Positions 17,480 to 30,879 of a DNA stretch of 64,000 bases are shown here, in pieces. Made by a program: the position numbers and the translations under genes. A model generated the notes under the pieces. The model saw only the letters and a program-made list of their open reading frames with translations, did not search any database and was not told where the DNA came from. The stretch is from Caenorhabditis elegans (Eukaryota; Nematoda; Chromadorea; Rhabditida; Rhabditidae), in contig NC_003281.10 in NCBI RefSeq assembly GCF_000002985.6, forward strand, positions 3,658,001 to 3,722,000. Direction: 5' to 3'. Positions within the stretch are counted from its first letter, which is position 1, and every line of letters begins with the position of its first letter.

Positions 17480-20400
17480 TCGTATGATCATAAAGTTTCC
17501 TATTATAACTTTATAAAAATTCTCTTCCGACGGAAAATAGAATATTCGTAATTCTAAAGTCTATTTGGATATAGTGAATGGCTGAATTCGGGTGGCTTCA
17601 TTGACGGTGCACTGAAGCGAGAAACGACTTGATTTGGTTGGCATTCAACCTTTTCTTTTCTCTTTCTAATGCAGGTCAATCAGTGAAGACAGAGAGAGAT
17701 AGGCGTATAGGAAAGAAGAAAGAAGAAGGAGGAAAAGGGAATTGGCAAAGAAAAGGCATAACAATAACAACAGAAAGATTCAACGTCGTCACAAATTGAA
17801 TTGGGAACGAACAACACCAAGAAACAATCCCGTACACTTTTTCCAGAAATGGAACTTTTTACAGAAACATTGAAAAAAAAACCACATGATTTCAAGAAAA
17901 ACCGCAAGTAATTTAAAAAGGAACCAAATTTTTTCAGCTGCTCAAAAAATCAGCTGGAAATAATCAAAAATTCACTTTCTGGTTCCTTTTTCGCCTCCCC
18001 TTTCCTTCTCAAATGAATCATATTGCAAAGTAAAAGTGAGACAGAAACATTGAATTATTTATGAAAAAATTTGGTGGGTTTCATGTGACTTTTAGATTTT
18101 AAAGTAATTAAAAATTAACATTTTCGTTTTTACAATTCCTTGATTTAGTTGGTTTTGGTTTACATTAAAAATTGTTAACTAATAAATTACAGATTATGTT
18201 TTTTGCTACACTTTCGTAGTTGGACAAAGTTAAAAGGGATATATTAGTATTGCACCCCGGGGGCCTCAACTTTGGAAACTTATATCTCAGTTGTTTTCAA
18301 TTATATTAAAACCATGTTAACTACGTGTTAATATGTATTCTATCGTTTTCTATATTTTTGTATTTAGTTGGACATTTTTTGATATCGACTAGAACAATTT
18401 AGTTAAACACTGTCGTCAAAGTTGATCCTAACTTCAACTTTTTGGAAAAAAAGTCTAACTGTATTTTTTAAACAATTTTTTCTTTCCTTACAAAAAAGTA
18501 ATAAAATGAAATTTTCAGAAAAATATTTGAAATTCTCGAAAGCAGACTAAATTTTGCAGAACTTTACAACAAATTTCGCGGAAAAAACCCAGAGACCTAG
18601 CACTTTCTAACAGTGAAAAAATCAATTCAAGAAAATAAAATGCTTCTTTTCAAAAAGTACACAAAACTGTACGACACCAAATGAGGCAAGAATGAAAGCA
18701 TTGCTGTCCGCCTGCGACAAAAAAGTTTCAACGTTCTTTTCTGTCTTGGTCAGGGAACGGGCTTACATCGGTTGACAATGCGATTGTTCCGACAAAAGAG
18801 AAAAAGAAGAAGAAAAAACATTGAAATGGAGGATAAGTTTTGGGGTTTTTGTTGGGAGGAATCAATTTGCTTCGAAATCTCAAAGTTTCGGGAAATTTCT
18901 AATATTTTTTAATGCAAAATTTTGGCTGAAATTCGGGGGTTTGAGGGTTTTTTTTAATGAAAAAAATAGCATTTGAAAAACTGAAGTTCATGAGCTTCCG
19001 GATGACGTTAAAATTTTTTAAAAACCGTTTTCCAAACATTGAAAAATTCTATTTGAAAAATTGGAGAAGCTTTTAAAGAATTTTTTAGAATCCTTTTTAA
19101 TAACAAGTACAAATAACGTTATTTTTCCAAAAAACTGAAAATTAAATGTGTTTTCCAAAAATTATATTATTTCAAGTTTAAAAGATTTAATAGGCTGTAG
19201 GTAGGCATGTAGGCAGGCAAGAAAAACCAACATTTTAAACTCAAAACTCTATCTTTCCGAAAAAGTAATAACTTCGAAAGCACAGGGATGAGCAAAAAGG
19301 GAAGAATAAGAAGAAAAAGAACGATGATGTGTGTGCATTCTCGGAATAAAAACTATGTCTCTCTTCAATTCTTGAGCCTCTTCTTCTCAAAAAAAGAAGC
19401 AAAAACAAGCGATGAGACATCAGCTGATCGATAGGAGGTGAACGAGACACACACATTCTGTGTTCGTTTTCTTCTTCTTTTTTCAGCATTTAGAACCAGC
19501 CATTTGTAAAGAAGAGAGTAGAGAGGAAGAGACGGGGGCTCACACACACACACACGAGAGCCAATCAATAACTAGTCTCCCCAGAGATGAGAGACGCAGA
19601 GAAACAGAGAAAGACAGAGCACTGCTTCTCTCGATTATCCTTTTTCTTTTCACAAAGTGCGTGTATATGGGTGCACAAGTGCGTCACAAGAGGGTGCATC
19701 GGGTTACTGTTTGATTCGAAAAAAAAATGAATAGAAAGAAATTCAAAAAACCGCCGATTGTTTGGTTTGCCACTTTTACCGGAAGTGACAGGTATTTCAA
19801 GTGCCTAGATTAAAAAATCAAATATATTTTAACTTTTGTACATTGATTTTTTTAATTTGAAAAAGGGATATATAATTTGCCAAAGTTTATAGTTAGCTTT
19901 GACTGCTAATATCTCCTTTGGTTTTTACTGTGTCAAAATTTTTTAAATTGCAAAAATGTAGAAAATAATATGATAAATATATTATTGATTACCAACTTTT
20001 TGAGAAAATCAGAGATAAGCAAGATATAAGCTGTCAAAGTTGAGGTCACTTAGCTTGGACAGTAGTACTTTTTTAATTTACCGCTTAACTTTGACATCTC
20101 ATATCTTCGTCCAATTTGACAGTATCAAAAATTTTTAAATTACATACAAACATATTTGACATTATGGGTTTTTTGTAAGTTGACAACTTTTTGATAAAAC
20201 CAAAAATAATCAATATATAAGCCGCCATAGTTTAGGAATCTAGATCGTTTTTGTATGCTCCATGGAGAAGCCAAAATATATCATTGACCGCCAGGTAAGT
20301 ACCTTAATTTTTCTTTTAATTTTGATAATAATACAATAAATTATATTTATCAAAGCAGTGCAAAAATATAGTGTACTGATTTCAAAATGTTCTACATGTG

Positions 20401-22180
20401 TGACGTCCCATCCTGCTACAGTAATTTTCCCGCGATTTTCATAGATCAACCAGTAAGTGAACCTATAGGCATAATTATATCTAATCAAAGCATTAATAAA
20501 GTATGAAAATGGGAGAAAGAGAAAGTGATACAAATAAATAAATAAAAGTGAAGTGAGGGGATGAGATAATATCTCGAATTTCCTGTTTGCCAATTGAAGT
20601 GAGTTGTTTTCTTCTTGTTTTCTCCTCACACTTTTTTCTTCAAATATAATGCATATAAGCAGGAAAAGATGGATTTTTGCCAATGGCTCAGCCTACGCAA
20701 AAGCTCATCTACGATTTAAGACAAGTACATCTCTTGGTTTTTATTCTATTCGGATTATAATTTGGAAAATTATTAATATTATTCAAGGGAGTTGGAACTA
20801 GGCATTTCAATTGGAAGGGGAAATTTTTTTTCAGATTTTAATTTTTTCCAGATTTCTAAATTGTTGAAGGTGGTGGTGTAGACAGGCAGGCATTAGCCTA
20901 AAAGAGATTTTGAGGGCGTGGCCCAATTTGTTTCGGATTTGTATGGGTCTTGCAGCGACGAATTTTTTTCTAAAGAGTTCAATGGGAAAATAGAGAACAT
21001 TTTTATCAAAATAGTGACTATTCCACAAAAAATCAATTTTTCGATATTCAAAATAAAAACTGGAAAAGCGACATTTTTCTCAAAAAAATTTAAAACAATA
21101 AATTGTGAAACTCGTATCCTCAAATATAAGGCTTACAAAACCGGTTTTTAAAAAACCCAAAATTTTTCGAGCTTTTTCAATTTCTATTTTCTCGCCACCA
21201 TCGCCACCACACAAACGATTCGAGACTAATTGCGATACCAACACGAAAGAGCACAACAGCTGCTGCTCAAAATGTGAGCAGCGGAAGCTGAAGCCAACAG
21301 AGCAAGCGACACATTTCAAACGAACGGAGGGTAAATTCATTAAGAAGGGAAAAGAGAGTTGCCACATGATTTGTCAATTTAAACATTTCTTCGAAAGGAA
21401 CTTGAGAAGGAAAAGAAGCACAAAGTTTAGGGAGATTAACAGCATGTAAAGGGGTCAAATGGAGAACCAATGGTAATTTCAAGGAATTTTTTGAAAGGAA
21501 AATTTGTGGAATAATTTTTAGTTTTTTTTTGAAATATTACAGGTTGCCTTTTTAAAAAATATAAAAATTTTAATTGAAAATACTGAAATCTGAATTAAGT
21601 ATCTGAGATTCTCTGGTGAAAAATAAAGACATTTAGTGTATATTAATGAGAGCATTTTAAATTACTATTTTTATAATTTTTTTTTTTAATTTCCGGTAAA
21701 AAAATGTATTTTTTCAGACTGTTTTTGTTGAAAAAATTACCCGAATTTTTTCTAAATTTGTCAATTGATTTTTTTGGTCAGTTGCAGCACATCACATTTG
21801 AAAATGGTTCGAAAAAGTAGTAGATTATTCAAAAAAATCGGAAAAAAATCTCGTTAGTTTCAGTACTTATGTTAGGCAGTAAACAAGAAAATCCAAAAAA
21901 ATTGAAAATTTTTTTAAAATATCATTTCACAAAGTTCAATATTTTACACTCCGTGAGATTAAAGGCAACAAGGATCAATTACAACAACTCTGGCGGCAGC
22001 TGGAATAGGGAAAAAACATTGAAAATTGGAAATTCAATTTGTCATGTGTGTTATCGTGAGATACCTTTCCTGTGGTTTGGAACAAAAAAACCACAAAAAA
22101 TTAAACAGAAAAGGGAAGCACGAGAGCCATTTGTGTTGTCAAATTTTTGAAAAAAGAGAAGAGTTTATTGGAGCGCGTTT
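17480..22180. other. Gene-poor stretch (part 2)
   Basis: No exon with homology I recognise. It has polypurine and polypyrimidine tracts (17690-17770, 19380-19640, including CACACA at 19543), and related hexamer-rich sequence at 19860-20240, where two diverged copies share 'gacaactttttgataaaa' words. ORFs at 20240-20683 (minus) and 21105-21449 (plus) have no family resemblance, no good splice partners and low-complexity composition. Confidence 0.4.
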
Positions 22181-22599
22181 TTTCTTATGATTTTTTTTTA
22201 ATTTTGACAAAAAAACCGTAAACCATTGTGCACATAGCTTTAAATTCATAATTCTTCCGCGAAAAGACGGACCTCAAATAAAAAGCAACGTGCTCTTTTC
22301 TGCCTATTGTCCATTTGTCCTTTCTTTTTCCCCCAAAACGATCCTTGGTTCTTTTCATTGAATCGTAAAGGGCAAAAAAAGAAAAAGAAAGAAGAATGGA
22401 AAAGAAAAAGAAAAGATTCAAGGTTTTCACTCTTTTTTTCTTTCTTTCTCCAATCTTTTTACTAGCTTGAATTATTCATCTTGATGAAATTTTAATCAAA
22501 AATTGGAAGAGCAAAATATTTTTTGCGTTGAAAAAATGGGGTAAACAAGATGAAAAAATCGAAAATCAGTTTGAATTCAAAATTACAAGAAAAAGAGCA

Positions 22600-24230
22600 A
22601 AAAGTGTTGTCAATTTACCAATCTCCGTATTTTGTGCCTACAAAGCAACCTTTACCTACCTACTTGCCTCCAAGGCAGAAAACGACCTACGCCTACCTAA
22701 CTGTAAGTGCTTTCATACACAAGACAACAAATGCCTACTTGCATGCCTGCGAGGCAAAAAGCAACCTACGCCTACTGGCGTGCTTTCAAAGCATAAGATG
22801 ACCTACCTCTTTATTTCTGCTTGCTAGGCTACCTATAGATTACCGTAAAGGTAGGAATTAGGCGTTAGGTAGATATGTCGACAGGCAGCAGGCAGGCAGA
22901 CAGGCAGCAGGCAGGCAGACAGGCAGGCATGGAAAACAGTTTTAGAGGACATAAAACACACACGGAGTGGCCGAGATATCTCCTTGTGGCTGCCAAAAGA
23001 AAAGCAGGCGTAGGTCGCCTTCTACCTTCTACATATGCCTACCTGTGCGCCTAGAAGATAGAAGGCGACCTACACCTACTAAATTTAGAAGACGACCTAC
23101 ACCTGCTTTTCTTTTGGCAGCCACAAGGAGATATCTCGGCCATTCCGTGTGTTTTTTATTTCCTCTAAAAACTGTTTTCCATGCCTGCCTGTCTGCCTGC
23201 CTGCTGCCTGTCTGCCTGCCCGCTGTCTGTCTACATATCTACCTAACGCCTATTTCCTACCTTTACGGTAATCTCGAACTTAAAATCATTGAAACTTCAA
23301 TAAAAAAAGTTATTATGCACTGACAGTACACCACCATGCAGGAGTAGATCGCCTGGTAGGCAGGCAGGCATCTTTGTACCTATACCAATTTCAGAACAAA
23401 CTGGAACTTTTTTCCACATGAAAGGATAAAATAAAAGAGATAGTTTTCACTGAAAACCGAAAAAGAGAAAAAAAAGGAAAACCGACGGCTGCTGTGCGCC
23501 CCTACCGAGGCAGTATAATCGGTCGTTCGGAAATGTGGGACGACTAGAGTTGGGGCAAGGAAATAGTGTTACGTAACGAGAGACGCAGTGACATCCAGAT
23601 GACTGGTCGCCTCTTTTCTCTGTGTTATTATTTTTATTATTATAGTCATTATAATAACCAGAGAGAGGCCAGTAGCAAATCTTGTGTGAGAGAAATGGCG
23701 GAGGATGAGGCAGAAGCCGATGCAAATGAAAATGAAAATGAAAAATAAAAATTAATCAAGGTTCAGAAATCGAAAGGAGAAAAGGGAAAAAACAAGATGA
23801 TATATGATGCTGTTAGGCAGGAAGGAAGGCATGCCTGCCGTTTCCGCACTAATTTGATTCCATTTACATTTTTCTGCAGCAGTGACGTTGTGTGTACGGA
23901 AACTTTTCAACTTGGCAAGTTTAAACTAGAATTTAGAGCTTTTTTTTGGAAACGTTACCTGCACTTGCCTGCCTACTTTAGGCGACCTACGCCTGTCTTC
24001 TTACTATAGGAGACCTATGCCTGGCTCTTTAGACGACCTACACCTATTTGCCTACTCTAGGCAGCCCGTGCCTGCTTGGCCAACTCTAGGCGACCTATGC
24101 CTGTATTCCCACTTTAGGCGACTTACACCTACATATTTGCCTACTATAGGCGATATAAGCCTGCCTGACTAACTTAGGTAGCCTACGACTGGCTGCCTAG
24201 TCTACCTACACCATAGGCGTAGGCAGGTAT
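22600..24230. repeat. GCCTACC/AGGCAGGCA repeat field
   Basis: Dense degenerate repeats such as cctacctacgcctac, gcaggcaggcagacaggcag and 'ggcgacctacgcctg' run through this region. They are tandem-like in 23975-24225. They enclose a large inverted repeat listed separately. This AGGCA family also appears as single patches at 15985, 19195, 25820 and 32630. Confidence 0.8.
22838..23273. repeat. Large foldback: about 185-base inverted arms
   Basis: The left arm (about 22838-23021) and right arm (about 23087-23273) are inverted copies with few mismatches. Landmarks are gattaccgtaaaggtagga against tcctacctttacggtaatc at the outer ends, ggcagacaggcagcaggc tracts, tggaaaacagttttaga, and gagatatctccttgtggctg next to the loop. 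The spacer is about 65 bases and is itself AGGCGACC-repeat rich. Confidence 0.9.
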
Positions 24231-24537
24231 GTTTTCACATCAAGGTTTTGATATTCAATATAGTAAAAATAGTCTTCGTGAAATAATAAGTTGCTGGTGA
24301 CTAAAAATCGAATAAAAGAATACCCTCAATTGTTGTTGATTCCAGAAATATTTCGGATTTTGTATTCGGGATTGATGTTCTGTCCAGTTGAACGTCATTG
24401 TAAGACGCATTTGAAAATGGCACTCTATTCCTAAAAATATTTCGATTAACGTCATTCGTTTTGATATCTTTGGATTTGTTTTTTTTTTTTTCATTTTTGT
24501 GATATACATTTTAGATGATTTCATTCTTTATTGGAGT

Positions 24538-24745
24538 ACTGTGAGCTTACTATAAGAGTACGATAAGAGTACTGCAGGGTTACTGTAACAGTAAAGTATA
24601 AGTACGGTAGGAGTATTCTAGAGTTACTGTGACTATACGGTAGTAGTACTGTAATAGGACAGTAGGTGTAGTGTAAGGTTGTAGGGTAGAAGTAGTGTAG
24701 AGTTTTTAATATGACAGTAGGAGTTCTGTAGGGTTACTGTAATTA
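24538..24745. repeat. Degenerate GTACTGTA/GGTTACTGTA repeats
   Basis: Short words gtactgta, agggttactgtaa and agagtac recur about every 15-25 bases on the plus strand. There is no coding or RNA gene structure that I can see. Confidence 0.6.
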
Positions 24746-25442
24746 TGTTTTCTAATTATCTTCAAACTTCAAAATTAGGAAAATAATATTTATTCCAATT
24801 TATTCGAAATTATAACATTCAAAAATACAATTCAAACAATTTCATATATACAGAAAAATGGTTCAAATACACCATTCACAGTTTTGAAATTAAATTATCA
24901 CTTGTCAATGGTTCTCGTCGAGTTATTTGATACCATAACAGTTTCTTCGATTTTTCCTTGAGGCTCCGTGAAATTATTGATTTCTGAAACTAAAATCCGA
25001 GAATGTTTTAAGATAAATTCAATGGGAAGCTCTTTCAGTAATAGTTCATGCAAAATGGCAAACAGCGATTGCCGAAGTTGGCGGCAACTTGGCTGCACTG
25101 CCCTGTTGTATACCGTGAAAAACTTTTTCAATACGTAAAAGTATTTTCTTGGCCAGAAAAATTTAAATTGAAAAGTGCGCCGACCAATCAGCGACGTTGG
25201 CCACGCCCTTCTGCGCGTTGCTGATTGGTCCATTTGTTAGTATAAAAAACGACAGAAAAACCATGTTTATTCACAATAATCAATAGGAATTGGTCACAAT
25301 AAAAGTGACTCACAACACAGACATTATCAGCTATACAGTTAAATTATGGGAGAGATCGAGAGAGAGAGAGAGAGAAATGGGAAAAGAAATTAAAAATCAG
25401 AAATCAAAAATCGCATGCTTTTCGTTTGAAATTTAAAAAAAA

Positions 25443-27825
25443 TCAATTAAAACTAGCCCGTGGACCGACGATTGAGGTGTTATTGATTGAATAGTAGGTT
25501 TTTGTCTCATTTTCCACGTCAGACGGGCAGTACAAGACATCACGTAACCTAGAAGGAGGAGATTTTTGATGCAACAGAGACTTTAAAAGAAATCAGTTGG
25601 GATCACCGAGTGGTCACTTACCTTCTACGGAATTTTTGTGAGAAGAGGGTGTAAAGAAGAGGGTTGCTCGCCGAGCAAGTCATTGCAAGAGCATTCATGA
25701 GGAGGATGAAGTCGTATGGAGGATGGATTGTCACGTTTAGGACAGCTCTGAAAATCGTTTTGTGATCGTGTGAAAAATTGACGACCGAATATTTTCTCAT
25801 AGGCATACGCTTCTGGTACGTGCCTGCCTACCGCCTATTTTTCTTATATCTCATCAAAATTAATTCGTTAAAAAAGTAGGTTGGCTAGAAGGTAGCCAAG
25901 CTGCCATTGGCCGCCCGAAAGGCGGCTTCAGTATAACATTTTTCGAAAAAGTCAGAAAGCAGATTTCGTCTATTTCATTGACTTCAAAGTAATTTTAAAA
26001 ATTTTTTTAAATACACGAAAATTCTTATCATCATCTTATGTTCATGTCAACTTAGAGATAACAAATATCACTTAAACTGCGCTCAAATCAGATCGACAGC
26101 GACCAATCAGCGAAGCGTATTAGGCGTGGCCTAGGTTGTTAATTGGTCGAAGAAATATGAACTCACTTCGACAAGAATATCACTTGAATCGGCGAATAAC
26201 ACACAAAATACACTGCCACACATGCAATCAACATTTTGACGACATTTCTCCTAGTACGGAGAGCATCGGAGCTTCGTGATGATGACTTGTTGTCCAGGCA
26301 CGAACGAGCTGCAAATTGAAAAGTATTTAGAGAGAATCAAGAAATTACTCACTTTCACATTGAAGTGTCGGATCCTTGCACCACAGACATTTTGCAACTT
26401 TTGTGTAAACTACTGTGATGATGAAGCATGGTACAAAGTAGAAGGCGAGGAACTCGGTCAGCTTGTATCCTTGCCACCAAGTGGATTTTCCAACTGTGTT
26501 GGAGCAGGTGGCTGAAAGTTGGAAGAGCTTGAATCTCAGACTATTAGTGTTTCTATCCTCTTAAAAAGAAAAAATTGGAAAACATGTATACACTTTAGTC
26601 TTAAGCCTAAGCTTGTTGGAAAATATGTAAGCCTAAGCCTAAGCCAAAGCGTAAGCCTAAACCTAAGCCTAAACCTATGACTAAGCCTAAGCCCTAGCCT
26701 AAGCCTAATAACTCACTAGTCTTGACGGAATGCCACACAGCATATGGAGATGCAAAACAGGCGACAAAGATCCAATCAACAAGCACTGTTATCAGAACAT
26801 TTCGGCGGGAACACAGCTGGCGAGCCTGCATTGGGAGGACTATTGCAATGTATCTGGAATTTTTTAAATTGGTTGATTTGCAAAAATATTATTATGTTTT
26901 TAATTATAATTGCTTCCGTACGTTCCATTTTTCTTGTACTTTCCCCACAAAAACCCAACATTTTCCAATTGTTCTTCAAACATTCTATAGTTCACCGCCA
27001 TTCAGACATGTTACTCACTTGACAAATAAAAAAAAGTTTGAACTTTTGAAAATTGGTCCCCTTTCCAAAAGTTTGTGGCATGATCTCCGTCTTTACACCC
27101 TTTTTGCACATATACTCACCTTTCAATGCAAACAATCATTTGTGTGGAGATTGATGCAAATAGGAAAACACATTCCAAGTACCTGCATACTGGACACAGA
27201 AATGATGGGAAGAGCCTGGAACATATGGATTTTAGTTTAAAAGGTCTGAAATTATCTGAAATTTTTTTAAGACTGGGCCTTGAATTTAGGGGAATCTCCA
27301 GGTTGTTGTAAAGCTTGAAATGTATTTTTTTTTAATTTTGATTTGTTCACATTAGATTTTTTGAGTTATTTTTGAGCCCATTTTTGATTTCTCCTTTTTA
27401 TAGCCAAAAATTTGAAATTACATATTTTTTCCAATTTTCAGATTTAACTCAATTGGAATATCATTGATGACTAGTCTAGAAAAGCAAAATTCGGCCGCTA
27501 TAATTTATTGGCTGTCCGAGTTTTCGCTTCTCTTAGGCCACCTCACAACTGTCCCCTTTCCAACTTACCAATCAGTACTTCCAAAAAAGACGGGCGGTAT
27601 CCATTCAGGTATTGTAAATATTAAATTGGCAAGATCTGCCACTGCCAAATTGAGCAACAAGATATTCATCACAGACTTTCTCATATTCCTATCACCTGCG
27701 ATCGCATAGATCACAATCACATTTCCAATAATTCCGACGACTGAGAGAATTATGAAGAAACATACGTAGGGGATGCCCACCGCTACGGACATCGGATCCA
27801 ATGGTACGCTGAAAATATTCGACAT
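25443..27825 (-). CDS. npr-15: NPR-15, rhodopsin-class peptide GPCR
   Basis: Seven-transmembrane receptor of the neuropeptide (somatostatin/allatostatin/opioid-like) class. Exons 27825-27569, 27215-27120, 26853-26717, 26511-26353, 26308-26167, 25747-25622 and 25548-25443 join in phase to 340 residues. Seen: TM1 with GNVIVIYAI, TM2 LNLAVADLANL, a cysteine before TM3, CIERYIA (the DRY-type motif, here ERY), TM4 LVDWIFVACF, TM5 AFYFVPC, TM6 CVAVYFVCYSPIQ and TM7 ending SNPLLY. A short tail with potential N-glycosylation-like NxT/S words follows. The name npr-15 (T27D1.3) is inferred from the neighbour cyn-9 (T27D1.1) and memory. The start is uncertain: ATG at 27825 reads MSNIFS without a break, but ATTTTCAG at 27816-27809 could instead be an acceptor for an unseen upstream exon. 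Confidence 0.85.
26601..26709. repeat. Interstitial telomere-like repeats in npr-15 intron
   Basis: A run of gcctaa/acctaa hexamers fills more than half of the intron 26512-26716 between the TM4 and TM5 exons. It ends 8 bases from the donor (26716). Confidence 0.85.
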
Positions 27826-28645
27826 TTTATTGGAACTTATTTTGATTATTAGGTTATAAACCGCAAAGGTTTAAAAAAATTTCAACTTAAAGAATTCAAA
27901 GTTTTTTACAGAAAAAATGTTTGTTTGCCGCACTTCACGCGCTTTTATTTCAAACAAAAAATTTATGGTAAAAAACTTTTAACTACAAATTTGTTTTTTA
28001 CAATAACATTAATAAGTGTTTAGTTGATGACTTTTCTATAAAGAATTATTTCGCAGAGATATGAGCTTTCTTTTGAAAATTGGCCCTTTAGAGCTTCGTT
28101 ACAGTGCAACTTTGCCATTTTTGAGAGCTTGCTTTTGAAGTTTGGTAACTGAAAACGTAAGAGAAACCGTTTCTAAACTAGAACTATTGAATGAAATAGG
28201 TTTCAAGTCTACTGGTAGTCTCCTGAAGGTTGCCGTAGTGTAAGAAGGATGTCGTAGTAAGCCTACTATGAAAGAACTACAGGCACAGTAGGGGAAAGGT
28301 TTGCTCATGCCGGGACGCGGAACTACAATTTCTCCTACTGTTTTAGGCATAAAAAATTTCAAAGCTAAAAATGATTGAAATAAAAAAAGGTTTTATTGGC
28401 TTCTATTGGCTTCTTCTACAATAAAATAAAAATCGAACAAAAAATGTCTGTTGAAGCCGCTAATGTTTTATTCCATTTTTTAGACAATCAGAATCAAAAT
28501 AACAGAACAAAAAATTATCAAATTCGAACTCAAAAATAAACTTTCAAAAGAAAACTGCCGCGAATCAGGAAGTCAAGAGGTCTATTTTAAGAAGGACCTG
28601 CCTGCTCTCTAAAAATTCATCGAATAACATCTTTGAAAATGGTAA

Positions 28646-28795
28646 TGGGGTTATTCAAGTAGTGTCGGAAAATTAAAAAGTGTAGAAAAATTACGTCACA
28701 ACTGTATTCAAGTAAACAAAAACATGTATTTAAATACATTTGTGACGTCACAAATGTATTGGAATACATTTTGCTACATTACTTGAATAACCCCA
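28646..28795. repeat. Foldback element with tggggttattcaagta termini
   Basis: Terminal arms tggggttattcaagta (28646-28661) and tacttgaataacccca (28780-28795) are perfect inverted copies. The inside continues as an imperfect hairpin around cacaactgtatt / aatacatttgtgacgtcacaaatgtatt. This is a typical small non-autonomous element. Confidence 0.88.
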
Positions 28796-30879
28796 TAAGA
28801 GTATATATGGAAATGAGCAATTGAATTGAGCAAATGAACAAGGTTTAGGTTAGTATCAGAATTCAACTATTTTCTAAAAAAAAATTTTTTAGAAGAACAA
28901 GAAAAATTCAAAAATCTAATAGCATTCATATTTTTGAATTCATTCACTATGACTTTATGACGTGTTGAACATATGTTTTGACATCTGGTCTTGAAGGTAT
29001 AAAATGTCTTGTAATAAGAAGTCAGAAAACTACGAAAAATACCAGGTTTCTTAGAGTACAGGAAATTATAACGGGAGCTCTGGATACCGGAAATTTAATT
29101 TTTTTATTTTTTTGGTAGGCGAAAATAAATTGATGTTATGTTCTATTATGAAAAAATCTAAAAGAATTGGTGCAATAAGTCCTTGAGCCGAAAATCTCCA
29201 AAAATCCACAATGCGCTATATTATAAATTTTTTCTACAAAATTAAGAAATTTCGTAACTTCACCAATTCCAAAGTTAAAAGTAGCTAGACACAAGAGCCG
29301 TCCTAAACCTTCGCAGGCCACAATTATGTCATCAAGAAAATGCTTCTGAGAATAAAAAAAATAGTTTGGATAACAAAATATTTAAGTAAAAAAATATAAT
29401 CCTTTGATACTTGAAAGTGTATTAGACTAAACGGATTATAACCGATCGGATGTCATCAGAAGTGTCTAAGAGGGTAACATGTAATTAGGCAGGAAATCGA
29501 GATGTTTTACACTTTCAAATTGAGTGGGCGATGAAGTTTGTGGCTTGAGCTGGAAATGAGCAATGTTCGGAAGGGGGCCTGGACTTTTCTAGGTGGCCGT
29601 GAAATGAGAAAATTCGGATATGTTCTACTAATTTTTGAAAAATGATGTCAAATTGAAAAACTCGACCGTCAATTTTCAAGCTTCAAAATTATTGCCATAT
29701 TGGATTAGATGGTTTTTAAAAAGAATAAATACATATTTATATAAAAAATAAATTTCCAAGAAGTTAACAAAAACCCATCATCAGATTACTGAGAAAATAA
29801 AATTAATCATATAGCAGTTGTCACTATAATTAAAATTACAGATTACTTAGAACTTGACCAAATATTGGCGTCACCTGGTTTGGAATTGATGTATGATTGG
29901 TTGAGAATTTTTCTTAAATTTAAATATTAAAAATTGGAATTTTAGAAAGATTTTTCCAATAAGTTGAGAACATTTTGAAATTTTTTTTTAACTTTTACAG
30001 AACTATTTCAGAATTAAAAATGAGATATTTCTGGAATTTTTAAAACAACTTTCAAGATAAAATTTGTTGAGAATTTTAATAAATTTCAAAAAAAAACTCC
30101 AAAGAAATTGTTTAAACATTTTTTTGAAATAAAAAAAACTGAGGAATTTGTACAAGTTTTAAAATTCAAAAATATTAAAAAATACAAAATGTTTTTGTAG
30201 ATCTACCAAACATTTTTGATGACTAAACTCGCGTCAGCTCATTAGAAATATATGTTTTTAATTAGTAATTTTTTTATGATTTTTCTAGAAAAAAAAAACG
30301 TCAGTTTTTACTGCAAAGAAGCCAAAATTAAAGATTAGAAACTAAAAATCTCTAAATCGAAAAAAACGTTGCATACAACCACGCGTCATGCCCTTCTCAA
30401 GCACACCACTTATTGCATATTAGATGATTTTTTAGGCATTAAAATTTCAAAAGATCACAGTGCTCAGTACAAAGAATTACAGAATTTTAAATCGAAGAAC
30501 TCAAAACATCACAAATGAAATTACGCGCAAACTTTGACAATACGAAATTATTTTTTATTTCAACAAAGCACATTGTCATGTGGCTCGACAAATGCTGAAC
30601 AAATATTATACTTTTCCTTCCACTAAAAATTTAATTTAAAAATTGTTTCAAAGTCCCAAAAAGTGGAGAAAAGGTGCATCAAAATGCATTCCTAGAAGTT
30701 GTTAGAACAAATAAGGATTGAACTAAAAGATGCTCGGAGCAAATCTCAAGCTCTTTTCTGCAAATTGTTGTGAGCCCCTTCTGGACAGGAAATACCCTCC
30801 TTGTGGTCAGGAATGTCACGTATTAGTGAAAATTGAAGGTTTTTTGAAGTTAATTGAAAATATATATTGCTAGTCTTTT

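Noticed and set aside
20240..20683. 147-aa minus-strand ORF with hydrophobic stretches
   Set aside because: No family resemblance, AT-driven composition, no splice partners.
21105..21449. 114-aa plus-strand ORF
   Set aside because: Low-complexity Lys/Thr/Arg composition, overlapping antisense ORF of similar quality.
22967..23323. 118-aa plus-strand ORF
   Set aside because: Entirely inside the AGGCAGG foldback.
26722..27240. 172-aa plus-strand ORF
   Set aside because: Antisense shadow of the npr-15 TM3 and TM4 exons and the intron between them.
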